Positions 55,282 through 63,437 of a stretch of 64,000 nucleotides of DNA are shown piece after piece. Within the stretch, counting starts at the first letter, position 1. Each line of letters opens with the position of its first letter. Below the pieces are notes generated by a model. The model saw only the letters and a list, made by a program, of their open reading frames with translations. It did not search any database and was not told the origin of the DNA. Location: contig NZ_CP165734.1 in assembly GCF_041200145.1 (NCBI RefSeq), positions 7,359,001-7,423,000 on the forward strand. The letters are read 5' to 3'. This stretch comes from Bradyrhizobium sp. LLZ17. GTDB lineage: Bacteria; Pseudomonadota; Alphaproteobacteria; Rhizobiales; Xanthobacteraceae. The translations under genes were made by a program, and so were the position numbers.

Positions 55282-56506
55282 GCTCATGTTCTGCTCTCTT
55301 CTGACAATCCTGCCGGACTACCTCTACCGCCGCTATGCGCAGGGCAAGCGGTTCGGCAAGGAGATCACGTTCTTTTCCGTCTGGTACGAACTGCGATGGG
55401 GCATCACGGGGTGCCTGATGCTCACGGTATCGCTGATCACCATGATCTTCTACTTTCATCCATCAACGGATTCGGCCACGCTGTACTTTCGCACGGTGCC
55501 GATCCTGCCCGAAGGTTCGGGACGCGTCGCGGAAGTCAATGTCGGCTACAGCGAAGCGGTGAAGAAAGGCGATGTGCTGTTCAGGCTGGACAGCTCGAAG
55601 CAGAAGGCTGCTTTGGAGACAGCCACGCGCAAGATCGCCGAGGTCGACGCCGCAATGACAAGCGCGGAAAACGACGTCGTCAAGGCCGAAGCTCAGATTC
55701 AGGAAGCCAAAGCCAGCCTTCAGCAGGCCCAGGACGAACTCGACGTCAAGACGGAGTTGCAGCGCCGCAACCCCGGTATCGTCCCGCAACGCGACATCGA
55801 GAAATTACAGGTCATGGTCAACCAGCGGCAGGCTGGGGTGGACGCGGCCACCGCGTCCAAGACATCGGCCACGTTGCGGCTATCAACGCTGTTGCCGGCC
55901 GAAAAGGCGAGCGCCCAGGCAGCACTGGCCGAAGCGCAGGTCGATCTGGACAAGACCGTCGTTCGCGCCGGTGTCGACGGCCGCGTGGAGCAATTCCTGG
56001 TCCGCACTGGTGACGTCGTCAATCAGCTGATGCGGCCGGCAGGCGTGCTGGTTCCTGAGGGCGCCGGCCGGCGCGTCTTGCAAGCTGGTTTTGGTCAGAT
56101 TGAGGCACAGGTGATGAAGGTCGGCATGGTTGCGGAAGCAACCTGCATCTCGAAGCCGTGGGTGATCATTCCCATGGTCGTCACCAACGTTCAGGATTAC
56201 ATCGCGGCCGGGCAGTTCCGAAGTGGCGAGCAATTGATCGAGGCGCAGAATGTCGGGCGACCCGGCACGATCCTGGCGTTTCTGGAGCCGCTCTACAAGG
56301 GCGGCCTTGAAGGCGTGACCCCGGGCAGCAGCTGCATCGTCAATGCCTATACCAGCAATCACGAAGAGATCTCGGCCAAAGAGACCGGTACGGGCCGGGC
56401 AATTGCCTTGCATGTCGTCGACGGTGTCGGCCTCGTGCACGCCATGCTGTTGCGAATTCAGGCCCTGCTGCTGCCGATCAAGACGCTGGTGCTGAGCGGG
56501 CACTGA
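55274..56506 (+). CDS. HlyD-family membrane-fusion protein
   Basis: 410 residues from ATG 55274. N-terminal membrane helices (LLTILPDYLYRR; GITGCLMLTVSLITMIFYF), then barrel-sandwich halves (PEGSGRVAEVNVGYSEAVKKGD; LDKTVVRAGVDGRVEQFL) separated by a long alpha-hairpin coiled coil (about 120-240). This is the adapter architecture of efflux/secretion systems, but no ABC or RND pump lies alongside. The N-terminal extension is unusual. Confidence 0.88.
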   Translation: MFELMFCSLLTILPDYLYRRYAQGKRFGKEITFFSVWYELRWGITGCLMLTVSLITMIFYFHPSTDSATLYFRTVPILPEGSGRVAEVNVGYSEAVKKGDVLFRLDSSKQKAALETATRKIAEVDAAMTSAENDVVKAEAQIQEAKASLQQAQDELDVKTELQRRNPGIVPQRDIEKLQVMVNQRQAGVDAATASKTSATLRLSTLLPAEKASAQAALAEAQVDLDKTVVRAGVDGRVEQFLVRTGDVVNQLMRPAGVLVPEGAGRRVLQAGFGQIEAQVMKVGMVAEATCISKPWVIIPMVVTNVQDYIAAGQFRSGEQLIEAQNVGRPGTILAFLEPLYKGGLEGVTPGSSCIVNAYTSNHEEISAKETGTGRAIALHVVDGVGLVHAMLLRIQALLLPIKTLVLSGH

Positions 56507-56522
56507 CCGGCTTCGATGTTGT

Positions 56523-56536
56523 TTGATTGATGTCAA
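56523..56536 (+). promoter_or_regulatory. FixK/FNR-type box
   Basis: TTGATTGATGTCAA, one mismatch to the consensus, 61 bp upstream of the TAXI gene. It suggests this gene also has its own promoter. Confidence 0.6.
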
Positions 56537-56597
56537 AAGATCCGGCCGCCAGCTGAGCCCGTCCGGCATTGACCTCTTGATCCACCGTGGGCACCGC

Positions 56598-57836
56598 ATG
56601 GCCACAGAGAGAATGCCGATCTGGCTCCGGTTCGTCATCGTCGCCGGTGCGCTCGCGCTGGCCGTCGGCGCCGGTCTGTTTGGCTATCATTGGTATTTCC
56701 GTCCGACGACACTGACCATTGCGGTCGGATCGCTGGATGGCGAGGCGCCGCGCCTGATATCAGGGCTCGCGAGCCGGCTTGTGGCAGTGAATGCGCCCAT
56801 ACGGCTCAAATCGGTGGAAACCACCAATGCGGTCGATGCGGCCGACCTGTTCGCATCGAACAAGGTCGATCTGGCCGTCGTGCGCGGCGACGTCGGCGAT
56901 CTCTCGCAGGCCCAGGCCGTCGTGGTCCTTGCCCACGCCGTCGTCCTGCTGGTTGCACCGCCGGGCTCCGCCATCACCGATATCGCTGGCTTGAAGCGCG
57001 CCAGCGTTGGTGTGGTCGGTGGCGACATCAATCGCAATCTCGTCGCTGTTCTCACCAGGGAATACGATCTCAGCCGCGCCAATGTGAGCTTTCGCAATCT
57101 CGCGCCAGCGGATACCCGGCGTGCACTCGAAGCCAAGGAGGTGCGGGCAATCCTGGTCGCCGTCCCGCTGGCCGAAAAATATCTGACCCTGCTGCGAGGC
57201 CTTTTCCCGCAGAACGCCAAGACCGCGCCAACCCTCATTCCGATCGAGGCGGCCGGCGCCGTCGCGGAGAAGCAGCGCGCCTATGAAAGCTTCGACGTCC
57301 CGAAGGGCACGTTGCGGGGCTCGCCTCCAGTCCCGGATGATGATCTGACCACCCTGCGTGTTTCCTTCTATGTGGTCGCGAGGAAGCAGCTCAGTGACGA
57401 CGTCGCTGGCGCCTTGGCGGAAGCGTTGATGAAGGCGCGTCGGGATCTACTCGGGGAGTTGCCGGTCTTGTCGCAAATGACCGCGCCAAGCACGGATTCG
57501 GATGCCTTCCTGCCCGTGCATCCCGGCGCCGCCGCGTTCTTCAATGGCACGCAGCAGAGCTTTCTCGACAAATGGGGGAACGCCATCTTCATCACTCCAA
57601 TGATCATCGGTGGCTTGATTTCCGTCGCCGCTGCAGCCTGGAAATTTCTCAGGGCCGGGGAGCTCTCCAAGGATGAGCGCGGCCTGGATGCCCTCTACGC
57701 ACTTGGGGCTCGGATACGCATGACGGAGGCGGGTCCGAATTGTCCGACATCGAGACTGAAATCGATCGCGTTCTTCAGGCGCAGCGTGCCAGGACGGCGG
57801 CGGGAGATGAAAACGCGCTCGATGTCACGACGCTGA
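56598..57836 (+). CDS. TAXI-family TRAP transporter solute-binding subunit, membrane-anchored; frameshifted near the end
   Basis: 412 residues as read. N-terminal anchor WLRFVIVAGALALAVGAGLFGYHWYF instead of a cleaved signal; the TAXI fold follows (LTIAVGSLDGEAPRLISGL, KVDLAVVRGDVGDLSQA, VGVVGGDINRNLVAVLTREY) and a second helix (AIFITPMIIGGLISVAAAAW) near the C-terminus. After MTEAG (about 57732) a coherent tail SELSDIETEIDRVLQAQRAR runs one frame over to 57922, so one base is probably missing in the GGG run. No TRAP permease is adjacent. Confidence 0.82.
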   Translation: MATERMPIWLRFVIVAGALALAVGAGLFGYHWYFRPTTLTIAVGSLDGEAPRLISGLASRLVAVNAPIRLKSVETTNAVDAADLFASNKVDLAVVRGDVGDLSQAQAVVVLAHAVVLLVAPPGSAITDIAGLKRASVGVVGGDINRNLVAVLTREYDLSRANVSFRNLAPADTRRALEAKEVRAILVAVPLAEKYLTLLRGLFPQNAKTAPTLIPIEAAGAVAEKQRAYESFDVPKGTLRGSPPVPDDDLTTLRVSFYVVARKQLSDDVAGALAEALMKARRDLLGELPVLSQMTAPSTDSDAFLPVHPGAAAFFNGTQQSFLDKWGNAIFITPMIIGGLISVAAAAWKFLRAGELSKDERGLDALYALGARIRMTEAGPNCPTSRLKSIAFFRRSVPGRRREMKTRSMSRR

Positions 57837-57973
57837 ATGTTGCCGCGCACCGCCTGCAGAGCTTGATCCACGATCGCCGCATCCTGCTGTCAGCGCAACC
57901 AGAGCGCAAGATCAGGGTCTAGGCGGCCGACAATCGGATCGGCTCTAAGAAGCTGCGTTCCAAGCGAGGATCC

Positions 57974-57987
57974 TTGATCTTGATCAA
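57974..57987 (+). promoter_or_regulatory. FixK/FNR box
   Basis: TTGATCTTGATCAA, a perfect consensus, 42 bp upstream of the DUF3300 gene. Confidence 0.7.
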
Positions 57988-58029
57988 AGTCGAGGGACGG
58001 CTTGCGCCATTGGCTTTGGCTGTTGGGCA

Positions 58030-59628
58030 ATGGAGAACGGCATGTTGCAATGCAGGAAGCTCCTCTTGGCGTTCGTGATCATGATTGCGGGTCCGGCGCT
58101 TGCAGCGGCGCAAACAACGGATAGCAAGCCGCCTCCCGCTGAGCAAACCCTGCTCAAGCCCGAGCAGCTCGAAGCGCTCGTGGCGCCAATCGCGCTCTAT
58201 CCTGACGAACTGCTCGCCAACGTGCTGGCGGCGTCCACCTATCCTTTGGAAGTTGTGCAAGCCGATCGGTGGCTGAAAGAGCACAAGACTCTGAAGGGTG
58301 ATGCCTTGAAGACAGAAGTGGAGAAGCAGTCGTGGGATGACAGCATCAAGGCACTGGCCTCCACCCCCGAGGTGTTGACCATGATGAGTGACAAGCTCGA
58401 CTGGACCAAGGCGCTCGGCGATGCGGTGCTGGCGCAGCAGCCCGACGTGATGGATGCGGTCCAGCGGCTGCGGACCAAGGCCTATGACAACAAGAAGCTG
58501 GTCACCACTAGCCAGCAGAAGGTCAGCGTCCAGACCCAGGAAAGCAGGCAGGTGATCGTGATCGAGCCGGCCGTGCCCGACACGATGTACGTGCCATACT
58601 ACGAGCCGGCGACTGTTTACGGCGCGTGGCCCTACGCCGAGTATCCGCCGTATTACTTCGGGTATCCCTCCTACATCGGTGCAGGCGTGGTCGCGGCGGG
58701 CCTTGCGTTCGGTACCGCCTGGGCCATCGGCCGCTGGGGCAAATATTGGGGCGGCGGCTGTAACTGGGGCAACCGCAACGTCTATATCAATCACCGGACG
58801 ACGAATATCGGAAATGGCTGGCAGCACAATCCGTCGCATCGCCAGGGGGTGCGGTACAACAACGCCAACGTTCAGCAGCGCTTCGGAAACAGCAACATCA
58901 AGGCTGGTGCCGCGGATCGGATGGATTTCCGTGGCCGCGACGGACAGCAGGTCTTGAAGCCGGGGCAGGATCGGCCCGGTGGCGCAGATCGCGCTGGGGA
59001 CCGAGGTGGCGACCGTCAAGGCGCCGGGGATCGTGCGAAAGGTGGCGGCGATCGCGCGGTCAAGGCGGGTGGTGCCAAGAATGCAGGTGCGAAGAACGCA
59101 GGTGCCAAGAACGCCGGGAATAAGGGCGGCGGTGCCAAGGCCGCGAACCGAGGTGGCGGCAGCCCTCGCGGCGGGAGTGCGCTGAACGTATCGTCTGGCC
59201 GCTCGGCGGCCGCGGCATCGGCCCGCGGTCACGCCAGCATGGCGAGCATGGGACCGCGGGGCGGCGGTGGAGGCGCGAGCTTTGCCGGTCGTGGCGGCGG
59301 CAGTGGTGGATTCCATGGTGGCGGCGGCGGCGGCCGCGGCGGCGGCGGAGGTGGCGGGCGCCGCTCGGACATCGCACTGAAGCACGATGTCGTTTTGCTC
59401 GGCCATCTCGCCAGCGGCCTTGGTTACTACCGCTTCAGCTATATCGGTAGCGATCGGGCCTATGTCGGCGTGATTGCGCAGGAAGTCGAAGTCGTGACGC
59501 CGGAAGCCGTCACGCGCGGAGCCGACGGTTATCTCCGGGTCTATTACCAAAAGATCGGGCTGAAATTCCGTACCTATCGCGACTGGCTCGAGAGCGGCGC
59601 GCGGATTCCTGCTAAGGTGACGCCATGA
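58030..59628 (+). CDS. DUF3300 protein with C-terminal S74/tail-fiber-type domain
   Basis: 532 residues, ATG 58030. Signal peptide LLLAFVIMIAGPALAAA; DUF3300 core at about 40-210 (LEALVAPIALYPDELLANVLAASTYPLEVVQADRWL; PEVLTMMSDKLDWTKALGDA); a tyrosine/proline-rich linker; a Gly/Arg/Lys low-complexity part with a tandem GAKNA repeat (15-bp DNA repeat near 59070-59115); and a final 75 residues, SDIALKHDVVLLGHLASGLGYYRF...YVGVIAQEVE, resembling the peptidase S74 chaperone domain that ends tail fibers and spikes. Ser and Lys of the SDxxLK motif are kept. Exported, envelope-associated. Overlaps DUF2950 by 4 bp. Confidence 0.85.
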   Translation: MENGMLQCRKLLLAFVIMIAGPALAAAQTTDSKPPPAEQTLLKPEQLEALVAPIALYPDELLANVLAASTYPLEVVQADRWLKEHKTLKGDALKTEVEKQSWDDSIKALASTPEVLTMMSDKLDWTKALGDAVLAQQPDVMDAVQRLRTKAYDNKKLVTTSQQKVSVQTQESRQVIVIEPAVPDTMYVPYYEPATVYGAWPYAEYPPYYFGYPSYIGAGVVAAGLAFGTAWAIGRWGKYWGGGCNWGNRNVYINHRTTNIGNGWQHNPSHRQGVRYNNANVQQRFGNSNIKAGAADRMDFRGRDGQQVLKPGQDRPGGADRAGDRGGDRQGAGDRAKGGGDRAVKAGGAKNAGAKNAGAKNAGNKGGGAKAANRGGGSPRGGSALNVSSGRSAAAASARGHASMASMGPRGGGGGASFAGRGGGSGGFHGGGGGGRGGGGGGGRRSDIALKHDVVLLGHLASGLGYYRFSYIGSDRAYVGVIAQEVEVVTPEAVTRGADGYLRVYYQKIGLKFRTYRDWLESGARIPAKVTP

Positions 59629-60542
59629 TCAGTTCGAAGGCGCTTCATCGTGCGGCGTTGCCGGCTATCATGGCGCTGGCGCTCATCAGTTCACCATCCC
59701 GCGCGCAGCAGTCTTATCCGAGACCAGAGGATGCAGCAGCGGCGCTCGCTGCCGCCATCAAAAGCGGGCCGGACCGGGCCATCTTGAAAGTGCTCGGCAG
59801 CGCCGCCGCGGACATCGTCTCGTCCGGCGATGAAGTCGATGACATCGACATCCGCCAACGCTTCACCTCGATGTACGAGACCAAGCATTCGATCAAGGCG
59901 GAGGGCAACAAGAACGCAACGCTGATGCTGGGCCCGGACGACTTCCCGTTCCCGATCCCGCTCGTCAACACCAAGTCCGGCTGGGAGTTCGATACCGCCG
60001 AAGGCCGCATCGAAGTGCTGTATCGCCGCATCGGCCGCAACGAACTCGACGCGATCCAGACCAGTCTCGCCTTTGTGGATGCCGAGAACGAATACGCCGA
60101 CAAGGATCGCGGCGAGGGGGCCGGCGTGTACGCACAGCGCATCGTCAGCAGTGCCGGCAAGAAGGATGGGCTGTTTTGGCGCGACGACAACGACCCGAGC
60201 CCGCTCGGTGCATTGGCGGCGCAGGCTTCGGCTGAGGGCTACAAGGCCGAGGAGGGTCCGGCGCCCTTTCACGGCTACTATTTCCGCATCCTAAAGGGAC
60301 AGGGGTCAAACGCGCCAGGCGGCGCACTCAACTATGTCGTCAAGGGCAAGATGATCGGCGGTTTCGCGCTGATCGCCTGGCCTGCCGAGTACGGCAATTC
60401 CGGCGTGATGACCTTCCTAGTCAACCATGCGGGCGTCGTCTACCAGAAGGATCTCGGACCTCGAGCCGAGGCCCTCGCTACCCGCGTCACCGCCTTTGAT
60501 CCGGACCAAACCTGGAAGAAGGTCGATGTTGCAAAACCCTGA
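59625..60542 (+). CDS. DUF2950 secreted protein
   Basis: 305 residues from ATG 59625 (ATGA overlap with DUF3300). Signal peptide LPAIMALALISSPSRA; DUF2950 blocks RPEDAAAALAAAIKSGPDRAI, NTKSGWEFDTAEGRIEVLYRRIGRNEL, FHGYYFRILKGQGSNAPGGALNYVV and NHAGVVYQKDLG. Exported; function unknown. DUF3300 and DUF2950 genes are commonly adjacent, which supports joint action in the envelope. Confidence 0.9.
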   Translation: MISSKALHRAALPAIMALALISSPSRAQQSYPRPEDAAAALAAAIKSGPDRAILKVLGSAAADIVSSGDEVDDIDIRQRFTSMYETKHSIKAEGNKNATLMLGPDDFPFPIPLVNTKSGWEFDTAEGRIEVLYRRIGRNELDAIQTSLAFVDAENEYADKDRGEGAGVYAQRIVSSAGKKDGLFWRDDNDPSPLGALAAQASAEGYKAEEGPAPFHGYYFRILKGQGSNAPGGALNYVVKGKMIGGFALIAWPAEYGNSGVMTFLVNHAGVVYQKDLGPRAEALATRVTAFDPDQTWKKVDVAKP

Positions 60543-60993
60543 ACGACGGACCGAGCTGTTGGGCCATTTCCTTTGTCGTCTTGCAGCCGTTATGCTGCTC
60601 GCACTCCTTGTCCCCGCGACGCCCTCTTTTGCGCAGGCCTCGGGTCAGGTCCGCGTCAAGATCGTCAAGGCGGGGCTGCTGGTGGGCGGCGGCGCCGGGA
60701 ATGGCGTACTGACTTATCGCGGCCGCAATTACCCGTTTCGCGTCAGTGGATTGAGCTTGGGCGTTACTGTCGGCGCCACGGTCAGTCGACTCAAGGGCTG
60801 GGCTTCGGGCATTCGTGAGATCAGCGACTTCACGGGCATGTACAGCTCGGTCGGCGGCGGGGCTGCCATGATCGGTGGCATCAACGGCGTCCACTTGCGC
60901 AACGACAAAGGTGTTACGATGGTGCTGCAGGGTCCAAAAGCCGGGCTCGAGTTCGCCGCCAACCTCAGCCAGATCATGATCTCCCTAAGGTGA
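60526..60993 (+). CDS. secreted DUF1134-like protein, paralogue 2
   Basis: 155 residues from ATG 60526, overlapping the DUF2950 end by 17 bp. Signal peptide LAAVMLLALLVPATPSFA; same pattern as 52342-52776: VRVKIVKAGLLVGGGAGNGVLTYRG, YPFRVSGLSLGVTVGA, MVLQGPKAGLEFAANLSQI, ending MISLR. An unusual N-terminal extension of about 17 residues precedes the hydrophobic core. Confidence 0.7.
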   Translation: MLQNPERRTELLGHFLCRLAAVMLLALLVPATPSFAQASGQVRVKIVKAGLLVGGGAGNGVLTYRGRNYPFRVSGLSLGVTVGATVSRLKGWASGIREISDFTGMYSSVGGGAAMIGGINGVHLRNDKGVTMVLQGPKAGLEFAANLSQIMISLR

Positions 60994-61292
60994 GCGTGTA
61001 TCCCTCGGCGCACCAAATATCGAGGCTTCTTGGACGTGCTGGTCTCGCGCTTGGGCTGGTCGTCCAAGGCGGAATCGAGACCTCACATGCAGGACCGCTG
61101 ACGCCATTTCGGTACGAGGGGCAGGCGCAACGCCACTGCCCCGATGACGAAGTGGTCTGGCTCGATTTCCGCGTGGGCCGGTACTATTCTCGAAAGCAAA
61201 AGCGCTACGGCTCTGGCCTTGAGGGCAGCTACGTTTGCCGGAAAGAGGCCAAAGCAAGTGGCTTTAGCCGGTCGTTGCTGGGGCTGCGGTAG
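60990..61292 (+). CDS. 100-residue exported hypothetical protein
   Basis: GTG 60990 overlaps the previous stop (GTGA). Hydrophobic segment LLGRAGLALGLVVQGG near the N-terminus; then PFRYEGQAQRHCPDDEVVWLDFRVGRYYSR and a second Cys in SYVCRKEAKASGFSRSLLG. A known orphan family in Bradyrhizobium. Last gene of the DUF3300 operon. Confidence 0.7.
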   Translation: MSVYPSAHQISRLLGRAGLALGLVVQGGIETSHAGPLTPFRYEGQAQRHCPDDEVVWLDFRVGRYYSRKQKRYGSGLEGSYVCRKEAKASGFSRSLLGLR

Positions 61293-61353
61293 AGTATTGC
61301 GATTGGGGTGAAACGCGGAACAGAATCGTGATGGTGTCAAACCGTTATTGCGC

Positions 61354-63036
61354 CTAAGACTGCGCGGAGACAGGCATTTCCAGCTCGAAAACGGAGCCCT
61401 TGACGTTCGATTTGACCAGCCTCAGCTTTCCTCCACACCTTGCGGCCAAGTTGGAGGAGATAGCCAGCCCCAACCCCATACCCTCTTGTTTCGTCGTGAA
61501 GAACGGGTCGAAGATGCGCTGTTGATGCTGCGGTGAGACGCCGGCGCCCGAATCTTCGACGGACAAATGGACCGTCGTGCCGCCATCAAGGCCGGTTCTT
61601 ATGCGTAGCCTTCGCTGGTCGGCGGGGACAGAGTTCATTGCGTCAATCGCGTTTTTGCAGAGGTTCAAGACGATCTGCTGAAGCTCGGTGCCGTCCATGG
61701 CGACTGGAGGAATGTTGCCCTGAAACTCCGTAGCTAGCGATACCCTATTGGCCAGGAGATCGTGCTTCAACAGTCTCAGCGCAAGCTCTGCGACATCCTC
61801 GACGTTTGTCGAAGCGCCGCTGTGCGCCGTTTTGATTGTCATCTCGCGAATGCTCGATATGATGACAGCCGCCCGATTGGCGTCGGCTTCGATGTCACAA
61901 AGGATGTTCTCGAGGTCCTCCAGTTCAGGGAAGGCAGCTTGCAGGTAACTCAGGCCTGTCGAAGCATTGAGCGAGATGGCGCCCAGGGGCGATCTCAGCT
62001 CGTGTGCGATCGCCCCAGTGACCGCGTCAATGCTGAGAAGCCGGTTCGCTCGTTCGCGACGCTGCAGAGCGATGACGCTGGCGAGACGAGAATATAGAAA
62101 CATTGTTTCGATGAGCAAGACGGTCAGCAACATGCAGCTGCCGATCAGAACAAACCCGCGTGCTGCATACCAACCGATGGTGAATCGAACTGAGCTGCCG
62201 ATGATCGCCACTAGGAAATTGGGCAAGTAGGCGAGCAAAGTGACCATCAGCCAGAGGTCAAGAATGGTGCGCATGCGCACAAACAGGAGGGTGAGAGCAG
62301 TCATGTTCCATAGCAAAAGTATCAGGTTGACCTGATTGCCGAGAGCAGTCTGATGCCTGACGTCGCTCAGGTAGAAACTAGGGAGATATTCGGCTTTCTC
62401 CGTCACGATCCACGTCAGTCCTGCTAACGCGATGGCGATACAGCCGATCGTAATTGCGATCGCCACTATTGCAGGTCGGCCTGGTCTGCCGGCCCTGGAA
62501 TGATCCTTCGTGAACCCGTAGACCAGGATCGCTGCGGGAAAGGCTGTGTGCCAAAGCACATAAAGCCAAGCAGGACTATCCAGTCCATCCCCAATGACAC
62601 CTGCGGGAGCGTACCCATTCGGAAAGGCGAGCGTCTGCAAGAACGCAAACGATCCGCTGGAAACGTATCCACTGGCGAGGGCGAGAAGCGCCCGCTGAGG
62701 TTGGATCGCAAATTGAGCAAACAGCAGGGCTGCCGTGATGAGCTCGGCCAGGGCCAATGCGGTCTGCAATACTGGAACGAAGCCGTTGATCTGGCCCAAT
62801 TGGATCCGGGCGAACGGCGCGATGAGCGCTGCAACGACAAGGAGCAAGACGGCTACACCCACCGCCCAGGCCTTTTGGCGAGGGGTTGCGGGCATGTTTG
62901 CGATGACCAATGGGAATTCTTGCTCATCGTCTTGAGCCTCGGCGGCCGCGTTGGCCGATTGCTGGCCCGCTTGCGCAATGTCCGGCCCTGATGCTGGCGC
63001 ACCGCCGACAAGTCCCACGAACTGGCGCTGCCTCAT
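61354..63036 (-). CDS. membrane sensor histidine kinase (MASE4-like)
   Basis: 560 residues from ATG 63036 (GGGAGGCGGC upstream). N-terminal membrane sensor with about 8 helices (MASE4-like), dimerisation and phosphoacceptor box GAIAHELRSPLGAISLNAS, catalytic ATPase N box LNLCKNAIDAMN, G boxes VEDSGAGVSPQHQQRIFDPFF and GMGLGLAISSNLA. No PAS or haem domain. No response regulator adjoins it; the FixJ-like pair at 40.7-41.9 kb is a possible partner. Confidence 0.9.
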   Translation of the reverse strand: MRQRQFVGLVGGAPASGPDIAQAGQQSANAAAEAQDDEQEFPLVIANMPATPRQKAWAVGVAVLLLVVAALIAPFARIQLGQINGFVPVLQTALALAELITAALLFAQFAIQPQRALLALASGYVSSGSFAFLQTLAFPNGYAPAGVIGDGLDSPAWLYVLWHTAFPAAILVYGFTKDHSRAGRPGRPAIVAIAITIGCIAIALAGLTWIVTEKAEYLPSFYLSDVRHQTALGNQVNLILLLWNMTALTLLFVRMRTILDLWLMVTLLAYLPNFLVAIIGSSVRFTIGWYAARGFVLIGSCMLLTVLLIETMFLYSRLASVIALQRRERANRLLSIDAVTGAIAHELRSPLGAISLNASTGLSYLQAAFPELEDLENILCDIEADANRAAVIISSIREMTIKTAHSGASTNVEDVAELALRLLKHDLLANRVSLATEFQGNIPPVAMDGTELQQIVLNLCKNAIDAMNSVPADQRRLRIRTGLDGGTTVHLSVEDSGAGVSPQHQQRIFDPFFTTKQEGMGLGLAISSNLAARCGGKLRLVKSNVKGSVFELEMPVSAQS

Positions 63037-63391
63037 GCCGCCTCCCAAAAAGGGTACCGCGAGATCCATCTTACCCGTCAAAGCGCCCTCAGTGAAGCGC
63101 CTGATAGGGCGGTGGATATACTCGAGGGGAATAGCGCAGTTCACGCCTTGCGAATGGTGTGCTTCCGATCGACGCGCTCTGCATACCGGCCCGAGAATTA
63201 TCTCGGACTTCACCCTCACCGGGCCTCCCCGCGTTCATCTAGCGTCAAAACGATCGCGTTTGGAAGGCCATCAAGGCGCTGCTATCTTGGCAACGCAACG
63301 AAGCGCTACATCGTGCGACGAATGCCCGTTTTCGCCGGACAAGGCCTGGGATGCGATCAGTAAGTCGTTGACTATTCTCAACTTGCAGCTG
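63037..63391. other. gap before the right att repeat
   Basis: No supported gene. It contains the promoter side of the histidine kinase gene and ends at the tRNA-derived repeat. Confidence 0.4.
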
Positions 63392-63437
63392 ACTCTTAAT
63401 CAGCGGGTCCCAGGTTCGAGCCCTGGTGCGCCCACCA
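63392..63437 (+). repeat. att-like repeat: 3' end of tRNA-Lys(CTT), right copy
   Basis: Identical over 46 bp to 18200-18245. Here the preceding bases GCAGCTG also match the expected tRNA, so the complete anticodon stem-loop (GCTGA-CTCTTAA-TCAGC) is present, but the D arm and acceptor 5' strand are not. It marks the right end of the 45-kb block. Confidence 0.85.

Noticed and set aside
59060..59130. Short tandem DNA repeats as a CRISPR or mobile repeat
   Set aside because: The 15-bp repeats encode GAKNA units inside an open reading frame and have no spacers.
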